A stretch of 64,000 nucleotides of DNA from Thermomonospora echinospora (GTDB taxonomy: Bacteria > Actinomycetota > Actinomycetes > Streptosporangiales > Streptosporangiaceae), in contig NZ_FNVO01000009.1 in NCBI RefSeq assembly GCF_900108175.1, positions 38,744-102,743 on the forward strand. The letters run 5' to 3'. Every line of letters starts with the position of its first letter. Within the stretch, counting starts at the first letter, position 1. Positions 25,260 to 34,289 of the stretch are shown here, in pieces. A program made the position numbers and the translations under genes. Under the pieces are notes generated by a model, which did no database searches, was not told where the DNA came from, and worked only from the letters and a program-made list of their open reading frames with translations.

Positions 25260-26260
25260 TCGCCTGTTACGTCCGCGGGGAGGGCCTGGGCCACCTCACC
25301 CGCCTCCGGGCGGCCCTGCACACGCTGGGCCTGGACGGGGAGCCGGTGACGGTCCTCACCGACTCCTCGTTCGCCGCCGACCCCCGCGTCACGGGCGGCT
25401 GGACGGTGTTGCGCGCCCCGTCCTCCACCGGCCTCGCCGACTGGATCGCCGCCACACTCGCCGACCTCGCCGCCGACGAACTGTTCATCGACGCCTTCCC
25501 GGCCGGTCTGAAAGGCGAACTCACCGCCGCCGCCATCCCGCCCGGCACGAGCGTCGTCCACCTGGCCCGCCTCCTGCGCTGGGACGCCTACCGCCCGCTC
25601 CTGCCCACCGACCCGCCACGCTTCGACCGCACGTACATGCTGGAGCCCTTGACCCCCGAACACGACGCCCACCTCCGCTCGGTATCACGCGAGGTCACCC
25701 CCCTGACCTTGGTCGAACCACCTGTAACCGGACACCCCTCGCCCAGCGCCCCAGCGGCCGTCCCCGGTGGGCGCTTTCGACCCGGTGCCTGGCCGGATGC
25801 ATCCACTGCGTTCCTCGCCGCCTCCGGCGCCCGGCCCCCGTCCGGCACGCGGCTTCCGGCCGGTGTGCGACCCGCCGGGCACGGCGGTGAGCCGGTCGGA
25901 CCGGCGGAGGCCGCCGCCACGCTCGGACCGGGCGCCTGGCTGGTCGTGCACTCGGGGCCGGACGCCGAGATCGGCGAACTCGTCGCCTACGCCCGGGACC
26001 TGGCCGCCGTCGAGGGCTTGTCACCGCGCCTCACCCTGGTCAGCCCGCACCGCCCGGCCGACCTGCCCGCCCAAATCGCCCACCTGGACGTCTACCCGGT
26101 GTGGCCGCTGTTCCCGTCCGCCGAACGCATCATCACCGCCGCCGGTTTCAACGCCGTACGCCAACTGTCCCCCTGGCGGGACCGCCACCGAATGCTGCCG
26201 TTCCCCCGCACCCTCGACGACCAGTTCACCCGCGCCGCCCGCACCCGCCGACCAGCATGA
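25256..26260 (+). CDS. MurG-like (GT28-type) glycosyltransferase fold protein
   Basis: A 334-residue protein. The N-terminus CYVRGEGLGHLTRLRAAL resembles the GHxxR glycine loop of MurG-type enzymes, and the C-terminal ITAAGFNAVRQL is in the place of their donor-binding loop. A low-complexity Pro/Ala/Gly insertion occupies about residues 160-220. GTG 25256 overlaps the upstream stop (GTGA). It probably completes the surface-glycan cluster, although it lacks enough clear motifs to name donor or acceptor. Confidence 0.7.
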   Translation: MIACYVRGEGLGHLTRLRAALHTLGLDGEPVTVLTDSSFAADPRVTGGWTVLRAPSSTGLADWIAATLADLAADELFIDAFPAGLKGELTAAAIPPGTSVVHLARLLRWDAYRPLLPTDPPRFDRTYMLEPLTPEHDAHLRSVSREVTPLTLVEPPVTGHPSPSAPAAVPGGRFRPGAWPDASTAFLAASGARPPSGTRLPAGVRPAGHGGEPVGPAEAAATLGPGAWLVVHSGPDAEIGELVAYARDLAAVEGLSPRLTLVSPHRPADLPAQIAHLDVYPVWPLFPSAERIITAAGFNAVRQLSPWRDRHRMLPFPRTLDDQFTRAARTRRPA

Positions 26261-26300
26261 CCCGCGGCCTCGGCCGCCCTGGCCGGACAAGGCACGGACG

Positions 26301-26480
26301 GACACGGCGGTGACCACCCGCGCCGGTCAGACCGTCACTCGCGGGCTCTGATCGCCTCGGCCGGTCTGACAACGGGGCAGGACGCGGGCGGACACGGTGG
26401 TGACCGCCCGCGCCTGTCGGGTCGTCACTCGCGGGCTCTGATCGCCTCGGCCGGTTTGGTGCGGAGCAGGATGCGGGCGG
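26301..26480. repeat. 90-bp tandem duplication of the ABC permease 3' end
   Basis: Unit 1 (26301-26390) and unit 2 (26391-26480) are adjacent, near-identical 90-bp copies. Unit 2 contains the last codons and stop of the minus-strand permease gene. Unit 1 preserves the same terminal coding sequence (PAEAIRARE then stop at 26335-26337) but with a frameshift further up, so it is an untranslated duplicate. Confidence 0.9.
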
Positions 26481-28923
26481 GTAGGGCGGTGGCGGCCAGG
26501 GCGAGGGCGGTCACCGTGGCCACGAGGCCGGCATAGGCGAGGGGTGGGGCGTAGGGGCTGGGGGTGCCCGTCATGCCGGTCGCGAACGCGGTGAGGGTGG
26601 CGGACGCGATCGCGGTCCCGGTCGTCGCGCCGGCCAGGACCAGGACCAGGGTCTCCCAGCGCAGCATCCGCAGCACCTGGCGGCGGGTGACGCCGGCCAG
26701 CCGCAGTGCCGCCAGTTCGCGCAGGCGGTCCCCGGTCGCCATCGCCAGCGCGTTGACCAGGCTGATCGCGGTGAAGGCGATGATCAGGCCCATGGCCAGA
26801 TAGTTGACCTGTGCGGTGGTGGCCTGGCGGTCGCGCTGGGCGGCGCGGATACCGTCGCCGTCCAGCACGCGCAGGCCGGGGTAGGTGCGGGCGAGCCCGG
26901 CCAGTGCGGTGTGCGCCGCCGGGTCCGCCTTGATGAGCACCGTGTCGGCGAGCGGCCGGTCGACGTGCGCGGCCACCAGGTCGAAGGGCAGGGTCACGTC
27001 GCCGAAGCCCAAGCCGCGTTCGTAGACGGCGACGAGCCGGGAGGTGACCTTGGCGCCGTCGCCCAGGGTGAGCGCGATGCGGTCGCCGATGCGTGCGTTC
27101 CGGTGGCCTGCGGCGGTGGTGCTGAGCGCGACAGCGCCGTCCGTGAGGCGGTCGAGCGACCCGTCCCGTACGTCCAGGTCCAGGGTGGCCGAGGCACCCG
27201 CCGGGGTGATGCCCTGCGCGGGGTACTTGTCCTGTCCCACGCGCAGGGTGGTGTGCACGATCCGGGTGACGGCGGTGACTCCGGGCGTCCGGCGGGCGTC
27301 GTCGGCGGCCTGGTCCGGCACCCCGGCGATCCCGGCCAGCGCGTACCCGGCGGTGGTCCCGGCCTCCGCCTGCCGTTGCGCCGCGTGCCCCATGGTCGTC
27401 TGGACGAACAGGATCGTGCCGGTCATGGCCACGGCCAGCGCCATCGGCGTGACGACCGTGGCCAGCCGTCCCGCCGCCGCCCTGGTGTTGGCCGCCGCGA
27501 GGAACCCCGGTCCCCGCGACAGCCGCAACGGCACGGCGAGCACGGCGGTGGTGGCGCGCGTCAGCCAGGGGCCGAGCAGCGCGACGGCGACGGCGGCCAC
27601 CACCACGGTCAGGAACGTCACCGGCGAGGCGGCGGCCTCGGTGTCCAGGCCGCTCAGCACCACCAGCAGCACGACATGGGCGGCCAGCGCGACCAGCCCG
27701 GCGAAGGCTCGGACCCGGCCGGTGCCGGGCGGCTCGGTCGCGGCGTCCGACAGCGCCTCGGTCGGCCTGATCCGCAGGGTGCGGCGGGACGACACTCGCG
27801 CGGCGATCCAGGCGGCGGCCGTCGTCGCCGCCACCGCCACCGCCGCCGCGACCGGGAACGGGCTGCGCGCCAGGGCCAGCGTGTCCGGCAGCGCTCCCAG
27901 CTCCACGAACCGTGAACGCAGCCAGGACGCCACCACCGGCCCGCCCAGGGCGGCGCCCGGGACCGCCGCCAGCACGCCCACGGCCAGCGCCTCCCGCCCG
28001 ATCATCGCGCGGACCTGCCGGGGCGTGGCGGCGACCGCGCGCAGCACCGCCAGTTCCCGCTGCCGCTGCCGGATCGACAGCGAGAACGTGCCGACCACCA
28101 CCAGGACCGCCACCAGCAGCGACGTGCCGCCCAGCGCGCCGCCCATGCTGATCAGCATGACCCGGGCCTGGTCGGCGTCACGGAACTCCAGCGGCCCCCG
28201 CGCGCTCCCGGCGTGGACCTTGGCGCCGGTGCCGTTCACCGCCGCGGTCACCGCACGCGCCAGCCCGCCAGTGTCCACGCCGGGCCTGGCCAGCACGCCC
28301 AGCGCGGTGACCTGGCCGTCGTGCCGGGCCAGCCGCCGCGCCTCGCCGGCGGAGAAGAACACGCTCGTCTGGCTGGGCAGCCGCTCCCGGGTGACGCCCA
28401 CGACGCGGTACCGGGCGGGTGCGTCGGTGGCCTGGATCGTCACCTCCTCACCGACCCTGCCTTGGTCCAGCACAACCTCGCCGGGTGCGGTGGGCGGCCG
28501 TCCCTCGCGCAGCGTGTACGGGGTCAGGCGCGCGGAGTCCCAGGCATGGCCCCAGGACGGCGCCTTCCCGGCCCGTTCCACAACGGTCGCGGGGAACGTC
28601 ACCTCCGCAACGATCGCGGCGGCACCGGGAACGGACCGCAGCCGGCCGGCGACCGACTCCGGCAGCCAGGCCCGCTCGGTGAGGGGCTTGCTCTTGACCT
28701 TGGCCTTGTCCTTCTTGTGCTTGGTCCAGTGCAGGCTCTGGTCGGCGGCGACCATGACGGGCGTTCCCGCGTACCGCTCGGTGGGGATGCCGCCGCGCAG
28801 CCCGGTCTCCAGCAGTACCCCGCAGGCGCCGACCAGCGTGGCGGCGCACAGCAGCGCCAGGAACGACCCGGCGAACGCGGCCTTGCGGGCGCGCAGGGTC
28901 GCCAGGGCGAGGAGGCCGATCAT
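26425..28923 (-). CDS. ABC transporter permease (FtsX/MacB type)
   Basis: An 832-residue permease with two FtsX-like halves. A first membrane helix (about 15-40) precedes a large extracytoplasmic domain; three helices follow (about 255-390, with the coupling sequence [23 protein letters not shown]), then a second extracytoplasmic domain and a last membrane block with the coupling sequence [23 protein letters not shown]. It ends [12 protein letters not shown], typical for these permeases. It overlaps the ATPase gene by 4 bp. Such exporters act on lipids, lipoproteins or peptides; the substrate cannot be inferred. Confidence 0.88.
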   Translation of the reverse strand: MIGLLALATLRARKAAFAGSFLALLCAATLVGACGVLLETGLRGGIPTERYAGTPVMVAADQSLHWTKHKKDKAKVKSKPLTERAWLPESVAGRLRSVPGAAAIVAEVTFPATVVERAGKAPSWGHAWDSARLTPYTLREGRPPTAPGEVVLDQGRVGEEVTIQATDAPARYRVVGVTRERLPSQTSVFFSAGEARRLARHDGQVTALGVLARPGVDTGGLARAVTAAVNGTGAKVHAGSARGPLEFRDADQARVMLISMGGALGGTSLLVAVLVVVGTFSLSIRQRQRELAVLRAVAATPRQVRAMIGREALAVGVLAAVPGAALGGPVVASWLRSRFVELGALPDTLALARSPFPVAAAVAVAATTAAAWIAARVSSRRTLRIRPTEALSDAATEPPGTGRVRAFAGLVALAAHVVLLVVLSGLDTEAAASPVTFLTVVVAAVAVALLGPWLTRATTAVLAVPLRLSRGPGFLAAANTRAAAGRLATVVTPMALAVAMTGTILFVQTTMGHAAQRQAEAGTTAGYALAGIAGVPDQAADDARRTPGVTAVTRIVHTTLRVGQDKYPAQGITPAGASATLDLDVRDGSLDRLTDGAVALSTTAAGHRNARIGDRIALTLGDGAKVTSRLVAVYERGLGFGDVTLPFDLVAAHVDRPLADTVLIKADPAAHTALAGLARTYPGLRVLDGDGIRAAQRDRQATTAQVNYLAMGLIIAFTAISLVNALAMATGDRLRELAALRLAGVTRRQVLRMLRWETLVLVLAGATTGTAIASATLTAFATGMTGTPSPYAPPLAYAGLVATVTALALAATALPARILLRTKPAEAIRARE

Positions 28924-29672
28924 GCCCGCGCCCCCAGCGTGGTCATCCGGCCCGCGATCCGGTCGGCGCCCGGCCGTTCCAGCACGTCGGCGATCCGCCC
29001 GTCCGCCAGGAACAGCACGGTGTCGGCGTACGCGGCGGCGACCGGGTCGTGGGTGACCATCACCACCGTCTGCCCCAGGTCGTCGGCCGCCTCCCGCAGC
29101 AGGTCCAGGATCTCCCGCGCGGTGACGGTGTCGAGCGCGCCGGTGGGCTCGTCGGCGAACACCACCTCCGGCCGTGTGACCAGCGCCCGTGCGATGGCGA
29201 CCCGCTGCTGCTGCCCGCCGGACAGCATCCCCGGCCGGTGCCCGGCCCGCCCGGCGAGGCCGACCCGTTCCAGCATCTGCGCCACCCGCGCTCGCTCGAC
29301 GCGGACGCCCGCCATCCGCAGCGGCAGTGTGACGTTCTGCGCGACGGTCAGCGCGGGCACCAGGTTGAATGCTTGGAAGACGAAGCCGACGCGTTCCCGC
29401 CGCAACTCGGTGAGCGCCGTCTCGCCCATCCCGGTCAGCTCGACCCCGCCGAGCCAGACCCTCCCGGAGCCGACCCGGTCGAGCCCGGCGGCGCAGTGCA
29501 GCAGGGTGCTCTTGCCGGATCCGGACGGCCCCATCACCGCGGTGAACGCCCCGCGCGGAACGTCGAGGCTGACCTCCCGCAACGCGGTAAAGGCGGCCGG
29601 GCCGCGTCCATAGGTCCTGCTGACCGAGTCGAGCCGCACGGCCGGGTCCGCCGGCTTGCGTACAGGGGGCAT
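28920..29672 (-). CDS. ABC transporter ATP-binding protein (LolD/MacB type)
   Basis: A 250-residue ATPase with all motifs: Walker [11 protein letters not shown]-loop [10 protein letters not shown], signature [15 protein letters not shown], Walker [13 protein letters not shown], and the switch His in [16 protein letters not shown] 29672 follows GGGAAAGGACAG and is where homology begins; the open frame upstream is not conserved-looking. It forms an exporter with the permease it overlaps, and is likely controlled by the ArsR-type regulator upstream. Confidence 0.92.
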   Translation of the reverse strand: MPPVRKPADPAVRLDSVSRTYGRGPAAFTALREVSLDVPRGAFTAVMGPSGSGKSTLLHCAAGLDRVGSGRVWLGGVELTGMGETALTELRRERVGFVFQAFNLVPALTVAQNVTLPLRMAGVRVERARVAQMLERVGLAGRAGHRPGMLSGGQQQRVAIARALVTRPEVVFADEPTGALDTVTAREILDLLREAADDLGQTVVMVTHDPVAAAYADTVLFLADGRIADVLERPGADRIAGRMTTLGARA

Positions 29673-29734
29673 GAGTTGCTGTCCTTTCCCTGGAGGGATG
29701 CCGCGTGTGGAGACGGGTGCCCTTCCGCTGGATC

Positions 29735-29762
29735 GGGCCGCCGAGTTGCCGCTCGGCGGCCC
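29735..29762 (-). terminator. Hairpin between regulator and ABC genes
   Basis: Perfect 11-bp arms GGGCCGCCGAG (29735-29745) and CTCGGCGGCCC (29752-29762) with a 6-nt loop. It lies 116 nt after the regulator stop and 63 nt before the ATPase start, so it could end the regulator transcript or attenuate read-through. Confidence 0.6.
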
Positions 29763-29877
29763 GCTTTCATCTCGCCGGACCACGCCCTCCGCGGGCCTGG
29801 CCTGGCCGTCCCTCCGGACGCCGGGTTGCCGCCCGCCGTCCGAAGTCGTCATGTCGTCCTGTCTGAGGACCGGGTGG

Positions 29878-30459
29878 TCACGGGGAGGGACCTTCGGCCG
29901 GCTGGTCGTCGGGGGCCGGGAAGGCCAGGAAACGGGTGAGGACGGTACGGGCCTGGGACGGCATCTGCTCGGGAGGGCGCTTGTAGCGGTTGAGGAGTGC
30001 GATGAACTCCTCGAAGAAATCCCGTAGCTCGTCCGGGGTGACCTGGATGGAGCCCCGCGAGTAGGGGAGGTCGGCCCACGGGCCCTGGTCGTCGGCCTGG
30101 AGTTGGGCCTGGGCGAACAGCTCCAGGTCCGAGGCGAAGGCCAGGCGGTTCATCTCGTCCACGACCGCCCGGGTCTGCTCGTCCTGCTGGGAACGGCGGG
30201 GGAAGCGAAGGTCCCGGCGGACCGCCTGCCACCACCGCTCCCTGCCCTGGGCGCGTTCGGGCATCTCCGCCACGAACCCGTGCCGGGCCAGCTCGCGCAG
30301 GTGGTAGCTGGTCGCGCCGGTGTTGAGGTCCAGCGCGCGGGCGAGGGTCGCCGAGGTGGCGGGCCCGTGCAGCTCCAGATGCCGCAACATGGCCTGCCGC
30401 CGCGGATGCGCCAGCGCCTTGAGCGCCTCCAGATCGGTGATCTCCCGGGGCTCGGTCAT
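29878..30459 (-). CDS. ArsR-type winged-helix transcriptional regulator
   Basis: A 193-residue regulator. Residues about 8-75 are an ArsR-like winged helix (LEALKALAHPRRQAMLRHL, then LNTGATSYHLRELARHGFV). The rest is a helical domain common to this subgroup (QAVRRDLRFPRR; LRDFFEEFIALLNRYKRPP). No Cys metal site is seen, so it is not a classical metal sensor. It precedes an ABC exporter on the same strand. The promoter region has an almost exact -35/-10 pair placing transcription start at or next to the ATG, and direct repeats overlapping it, suggesting autoregulation of a leaderless mRNA. Confidence 0.82.
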   Translation of the reverse strand: MTEPREITDLEALKALAHPRRQAMLRHLELHGPATSATLARALDLNTGATSYHLRELARHGFVAEMPERAQGRERWWQAVRRDLRFPRRSQQDEQTRAVVDEMNRLAFASDLELFAQAQLQADDQGPWADLPYSRGSIQVTPDELRDFFEEFIALLNRYKRPPEQMPSQARTVLTRFLAFPAPDDQPAEGPSP

Positions 30460-30494
30460 GATGCAAAGTTAATTGTGCACAGAAGATTGTGCAA
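30457..30494 (-). promoter_or_regulatory. Leaderless promoter with overlapping direct repeats
   Basis: On the minus strand TTGCAC (30494-30489) and TAACTT (30471-30466) are separated by exactly 17 bp, and the ATG (30459) starts 6 nt after the -10 box. ATTGTGCA occurs twice on the plus strand (30472-30479 and 30486-30493), 14 bp apart, within the promoter. Confidence 0.65.
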
Positions 30495-30540
30495 CCCTCG
30501 TACGGGAGTCCCCAGGTCGTCGACATGTCCTGAAACACCT

Positions 30541-30573
30541 CGGCCGCCCGCCGTACGGAACGGCGGGCGGCCG
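30541..30573 (-). terminator. Distal terminator hairpin of the acyl-CoA operon
   Basis: Perfect 14-bp arms CGGCCGCCCGCCGT (30541-30554) and ACGGCGGGCGGCCG (30560-30573) with a 5-nt loop. It is the second hairpin after the acyl-CoA dehydrogenase gene. Confidence 0.65.
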
Positions 30574-30623
30574 GGACTGGTGGGCGGCGCCGGTAAGGCC
30601 GTGCCGGCGAGCCTGGACGCGGA

Positions 30624-30660
30624 CCCGCCTTCCGGACGCCCACGGCGGCCGGAAGGCGGG
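30624..30660 (-). terminator. Proximal terminator hairpin of the acyl-CoA operon
   Basis: Perfect 12-bp arms CCCGCCTTCCGG (30624-30635) and CCGGAAGGCGGG (30649-30660) begin 12 nt after the acyl-CoA dehydrogenase stop on the minus strand. Confidence 0.75.
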
Positions 30661-30671
30661 CGGTCACCGCG

Positions 30672-31826
30672 TCAGGTGAGACCGCCCCGGTTGATGAGCT
30701 GCTTGACGATGACGTTGCGCTGGATCTCGTTGGTGCCCTCGCCGACGATCATCAGCGGGGCGTCGCGGAAGTAGCGTTCGACGTCGAACTCGGTGGAGTA
30801 GCCGTAGCCGCCGTGGATCCGGACGGCGTTAAGGGTGATCTCCATGGCGGTCTCGGAGGCGAACAGCTTGGCCATGCCCGCCTCCATGTCGCAGCGGTCG
30901 CCGCTGTCGTAGCGTTCGGCCGCGTACATCAGCAGGCGGCGGGCGGCGGTCAGCTTGGTGGCCATGTCGGCCAGGTAGTTGCCGATGGACTGGTGCTTCC
31001 AGATGGGCTTGCCGAAGCTCTCGCGCTCCTGGGCGTACCGGAAGGCGTCGTCGAAGGCGGCGCGGGCGACGCCGGTGGCGCGGGCGGCGACCTGGATGCG
31101 GCCGATCTCCAGCCCCTTCATCATCTGCGCGAAGCCCTGGCCCTCCACCCCACCGAGCAGGGCGGTACGGGGGACGCGGCAGCCGGTGAAGACCAGCTCA
31201 CAGCTCTCCACGCCCTTGTAGCCCAGCTTCGGCAGGTCCTTGGAGACGGTCAGGCCCGGGACCTTCTCCACCAGCAGGATGCTGACGCCGGTGTGCGCGG
31301 GCCGGGCCTGGGGGTCGGTCTTGCACAGCACGGCGATGAGCTGGGCGCGGCGGGCGTTGGTGATCCAGGTCTTGGCCCCGTCGATGACGTAGTCGTCGCC
31401 GTCCCTGGCCGCCACCGTCCGCATCGCCTGCAGGTCGGAGCCGCCGCCGGGCTCGGTCAGCGCCATCGCCGCGCGGACCTCCCCGGTCGCCATGCGCGGC
31501 AGGTAGTGCCGCTTCTGCTCCTCGGTGCCGAACGCCAGGATCAGCTTGGACACCACCGTGTGGCCGCCCATCGCCCCGGCCAGGCTCATCCAGCCGCGCG
31601 CCAGCTCCTCGGCGACCAGCGCGTAACACGGCGTGGAGACGCTGCCTGGCCCGTACGGCTCGGGAATGGCCAGCCCGAACACGCCGAGCCGCTTCATCTG
31701 CTCGATCAGCTTCTCGGGATAGGTGTCGGAATGCTCCAGGTCGCGGGCGACCGGCCGCACCTCGCGGTCCACGAAGTCGCGGACCGTCTCCACGACCGCG
31801 CGCTCCTCGGCGTCCAGCTCGTACAT
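30672..31826 (-). CDS. Acyl-CoA dehydrogenase
   Basis: A 384-residue FAD enzyme of normal family length. The three domains are visible: helical N-terminus, the beta-domain FAD motif AMALTEPGGGSDL and WITNARRAQL, and the C-terminal helices with YAQERESFGKPIWKHQSIG, VRIHGGYGYSTEFDVERYFRDA and GEGTNEIQRNV, where the Glu is at the usual catalytic-base position. It oxidises an acyl-CoA to the enoyl-CoA. It is the last gene of a three-gene operon with a FAS1-type dehydratase and a CoA transferase, 107 nt after the dehydratase. Substrate unknown; a short or branched acid is likely. Confidence 0.92.
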   Translation of the reverse strand: MYELDAEERAVVETVRDFVDREVRPVARDLEHSDTYPEKLIEQMKRLGVFGLAIPEPYGPGSVSTPCYALVAEELARGWMSLAGAMGGHTVVSKLILAFGTEEQKRHYLPRMATGEVRAAMALTEPGGGSDLQAMRTVAARDGDDYVIDGAKTWITNARRAQLIAVLCKTDPQARPAHTGVSILLVEKVPGLTVSKDLPKLGYKGVESCELVFTGCRVPRTALLGGVEGQGFAQMMKGLEIGRIQVAARATGVARAAFDDAFRYAQERESFGKPIWKHQSIGNYLADMATKLTAARRLLMYAAERYDSGDRCDMEAGMAKLFASETAMEITLNAVRIHGGYGYSTEFDVERYFRDAPLMIVGEGTNEIQRNVIVKQLINRGGLT

Positions 31827-31933
31827 GTCTCAGTTCCTTTCCGCCGACGCGGCGCGGCGCCCGCCGGCACAGACCGGCACCCGGCGCCCACGACCGGCCA
31901 CGCGCCTGCCGATCGTCCGGCCCTTCGGGGAGG

Positions 31934-32779
31934 TCACGCGAACTCCGCCGTGGCCTCGGCCCTCGACTCGCCGGAAGGCCCCACGACCGCCAGCCGCCCG
32001 TCCGGGCCGCCGGTCACCAGCGCCTGCTCCCCCAGGAACACCGGCCGGCGGAACCGGTACGTCAGGCCGGTCACCCGGCGTTCGGGAGCGTGCCGCCGGG
32101 GCAGCTCGGCCATGAGAACGGCCAGCAGCGGGCCATGGACGACGAGCCCGGGGTAACCCTCCACGTCCCGCGCGTACGGCGCGTCGTAGTGGATGCGGTG
32201 GGCGTTGGCGGTCAGCGCGCTGAAGCGGAACAGCAGCGGTGTGTCGGCCGCCACCGGTAGCCGCCAGGGGTCCTGGGAGGACGGCAGCGGCCGGGTGTCG
32301 AGCTCGTGCCGGGCCGGTGCCGACCCCGAGCGGTACACCAGGTCCTGCTCGTCGGTGATCCGCAGCTCGCCGGTCTGCCGGATCTCGTGCCGTACGGTCA
32401 CGAACAGCATCTCGCCCGTCCGGCCCTGCTTGACGTTGACCCCGGCGAGCGTGGACGTGCGTACCGCCGGGCGGCCCACCTCAAGCGGCGCGTGCACCCG
32501 CAGCCTGCCCCCGGCGAACATCCGGGTCCGCTCCGGGATCGGCGGCAGGAAGTGCCCGTGCGCGGGATGTCCGTCGGCGCCCAGCTCCGACTGCGCCGGC
32601 CATTCGAGGAAGTACAGCCAGTGCCACAGCGGTGGCAGCGGCTCCCCCTGACCGGGAGCGTCCCCGGGCCGGTCGAGCACTCCGGCCAGCACCGCCGCCG
32701 GACCGGGCGGCAGCTCGTCCGTCATGGACTGAGCCCTCGGACTCCATCCGCTCACATGCGCGGCAAGCCCCTCGGTCAC
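31934..32779 (-). CDS. FAS1-like/mesaconyl-CoA hydratase-type dehydratase
   Basis: A 281-residue double-hotdog protein of the HTD2/mesaconyl-C4-CoA hydratase type. The N-terminal half has PLPPLWHWLYFLEW and PIPERTRMFAGGRL, typical of this branch; the C-terminal hotdog carries the catalytic TANAHRIHYDAPYARDVEGY and LVVHGPLLA. It should hydrate or dehydrate an enoyl/hydroxyacyl-CoA. GTG 32779 lies one base after the CoA-transferase stop and about 11 nt from GGGAGG; ATG 32725 is an alternative. The neighbouring genes suggest a short acid-degradation pathway. Confidence 0.8.
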   Translation of the reverse strand: MTEGLAAHVSGWSPRAQSMTDELPPGPAAVLAGVLDRPGDAPGQGEPLPPLWHWLYFLEWPAQSELGADGHPAHGHFLPPIPERTRMFAGGRLRVHAPLEVGRPAVRTSTLAGVNVKQGRTGEMLFVTVRHEIRQTGELRITDEQDLVYRSGSAPARHELDTRPLPSSQDPWRLPVAADTPLLFRFSALTANAHRIHYDAPYARDVEGYPGLVVHGPLLAVLMAELPRRHAPERRVTGLTYRFRRPVFLGEQALVTGGPDGRLAVVGPSGESRAEATAEFA

Positions 32780-32780
32780 C

Positions 32781-34079
32781 TCACACCTCCCGCCGGACGC
32801 CGGACGCCTGCTCTCCGACCACGCCACGGGTGCGCAGGTCGTTCAGCTCGTCGTCGGGCAGGGACAGCAGCTCGCGCAGGACCTCGTCGGTGTGCTGGCC
32901 GAGCAGAGGCGCCGGACTGGGCGAACGCTGCGTTCCGCCGAGCAGCAGGGGGGAGCCGGGAGCGAGGTGGCGGCCGATGCCGGGCTGGGTCAGCTCGCCC
33001 ATCAGCGGCTCGGCGCGCAGGGTGGCGGCGCCGTCCGCCGCCAGGTCGGAGAAACTGCGGTAGCGGGACCACAGAACGGAGGTGCCCTTGAACGCCTCCT
33101 CGATCTCCGCGCAGGTGCGGCCCGCGAACCACGGGGTGAGGATCCCGGCGAGGGTCTCCCGGTGGGTGTAGCGGTCGCCCGCCTCCCGGAAGTCCACGCC
33201 GAGCGCCCGTTCCAGCGCGGCGGTCACCTCGCCGAGGCCGGTCGCGGCGACCAGGTCACGCCAGTGCCGGGCCGACAGCACCACCATCATGACCCGCCGC
33301 CCGTCGCCGGTGGCGAAGTCCCGCCCGAAGTCGCCGAACAGGTCGTTGCCGATCCGGCGCCTGGGCTCGGCGCACAACTGGGCCTCCGCCAGGTAGCCGA
33401 GGTTCCCGGCGGTGGCCAGCGCGATATCGCTCAGGGCGACCTCGATCCGCTGCCCCTCCCCGGTGCGCAGCCGGCGCCGTTCGGCCGCCAGCAGGCCCAC
33501 CGCCAGGTAGAGACCGCACGCCACGTCCCACACCGGCAGAACGTGGTTGACCGGGCCGGCGTGGTCCTCGGGGCCGGTCACGTACGGGAAGCCGGTGGAG
33601 ACGTTCACCGTGTAGTCGACGGCGTTGCCGCCGCCGCGCAGGCCGAGGAGCCGGACATGGACCAGGTCGGGCCGCCGCTCGCGCAGTTGCTCGTAGGCCA
33701 GGCCGTCGCGGGGGGCGGCGTTGGTGAGGACGAACCCGCTCTCGGCGACGAGGTCGGCGACGACGCGGCGGCCCTCGGGCGACCGCAGGTCCACGGTGAC
33801 CGACCGCTTGCCCTTGTTGAGCCCGGCCCAGTACAGGCTCCGCCCGGACGGGGCCAGCGGCCAGCGGTCGATGTCCGGCCCGCCGCCGATCTGGTCGATC
33901 CGGATCACGTCCGCGCCGAGCTGCGCCAGCGTCATCCCGCCGAGCGGCGCGGCCACGAAGCTGGACAGCTCGATCACCCGCATCCCCGCCAGCGGCAACC
34001 CGCCGGGACTCTCCTCACCAGCCAACTCGCGCTCCTCGGACGTCCAGGGACGGCCGGGACGGCGCCCCGATCGTCTCAC
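32781..34079 (-). CDS. Family III (CaiB/BaiF) CoA transferase
   Basis: A 432-residue CoA transferase. LPLAGMRVIELSSFVAAPLG is the classic N-terminus after a variable leader; LGADVIRIDQIGG, LNKGKRSVTVDL and RLLGLRGGGNAVDYTVN follow, the Asp of NAVDY lying where the catalytic Asp is expected. It would activate a carboxylic acid by CoA transfer as the first step of the operon. GTG 34079 begins 9 bp from a perfect 12-bp palindrome, the likely operator of the divergent GntR regulator. A short untranslated leader or leaderless start is possible. Confidence 0.88.
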   Translation of the reverse strand: MRRSGRRPGRPWTSEERELAGEESPGGLPLAGMRVIELSSFVAAPLGGMTLAQLGADVIRIDQIGGGPDIDRWPLAPSGRSLYWAGLNKGKRSVTVDLRSPEGRRVVADLVAESGFVLTNAAPRDGLAYEQLRERRPDLVHVRLLGLRGGGNAVDYTVNVSTGFPYVTGPEDHAGPVNHVLPVWDVACGLYLAVGLLAAERRRLRTGEGQRIEVALSDIALATAGNLGYLAEAQLCAEPRRRIGNDLFGDFGRDFATGDGRRVMMVVLSARHWRDLVAATGLGEVTAALERALGVDFREAGDRYTHRETLAGILTPWFAGRTCAEIEEAFKGTSVLWSRYRSFSDLAADGAATLRAEPLMGELTQPGIGRHLAPGSPLLLGGTQRSPSPAPLLGQHTDEVLRELLSLPDDELNDLRTRGVVGEQASGVRREV

Positions 34080-34088
34080 TGATTATGG

Positions 34089-34100
34089 ATTCTATAGAAT
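34089..34100. promoter_or_regulatory. Palindromic operator ATTCTATAGAAT
   Basis: A perfect 12-bp palindrome in an AT-rich island between the divergent CoA-transferase operon and the GntR/FCD gene. It overlaps a TATAGA -10-like sequence facing the operon, so binding would block that promoter. Confidence 0.65.
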
Positions 34101-34109
34101 ATCCCTCAC

Positions 34110-34161
34110 CCTGCGGCGTCACCCTGCCGGGTGGCCCTATGGGGTGGGGCGACGCCGCAGG
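34110..34161. promoter_or_regulatory. 11-bp inverted repeat with nested hairpin
   Basis: CCTGCGGCGTC (34110-34120) and GACGCCGCAGG (34151-34161) pair perfectly around a 30-bp centre that itself holds CACCC/GGGTG. It lies in the presumed 5' region of the GntR gene and may be an RNA structure or a second protein site. Confidence 0.45.
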
Positions 34162-34289
34162 CCGGCTCCCTGGGCCCGATCACCGTGCCGGGCTTTCCTG
34201 TCCGCCGGTCGCCGCCCTGGAGCCGTTCGCGGTGGCCCCGTTCTATGCTCGGCCTGGTCCGGAAGAGGCCGACGGCGGAGGAGGGGCCG

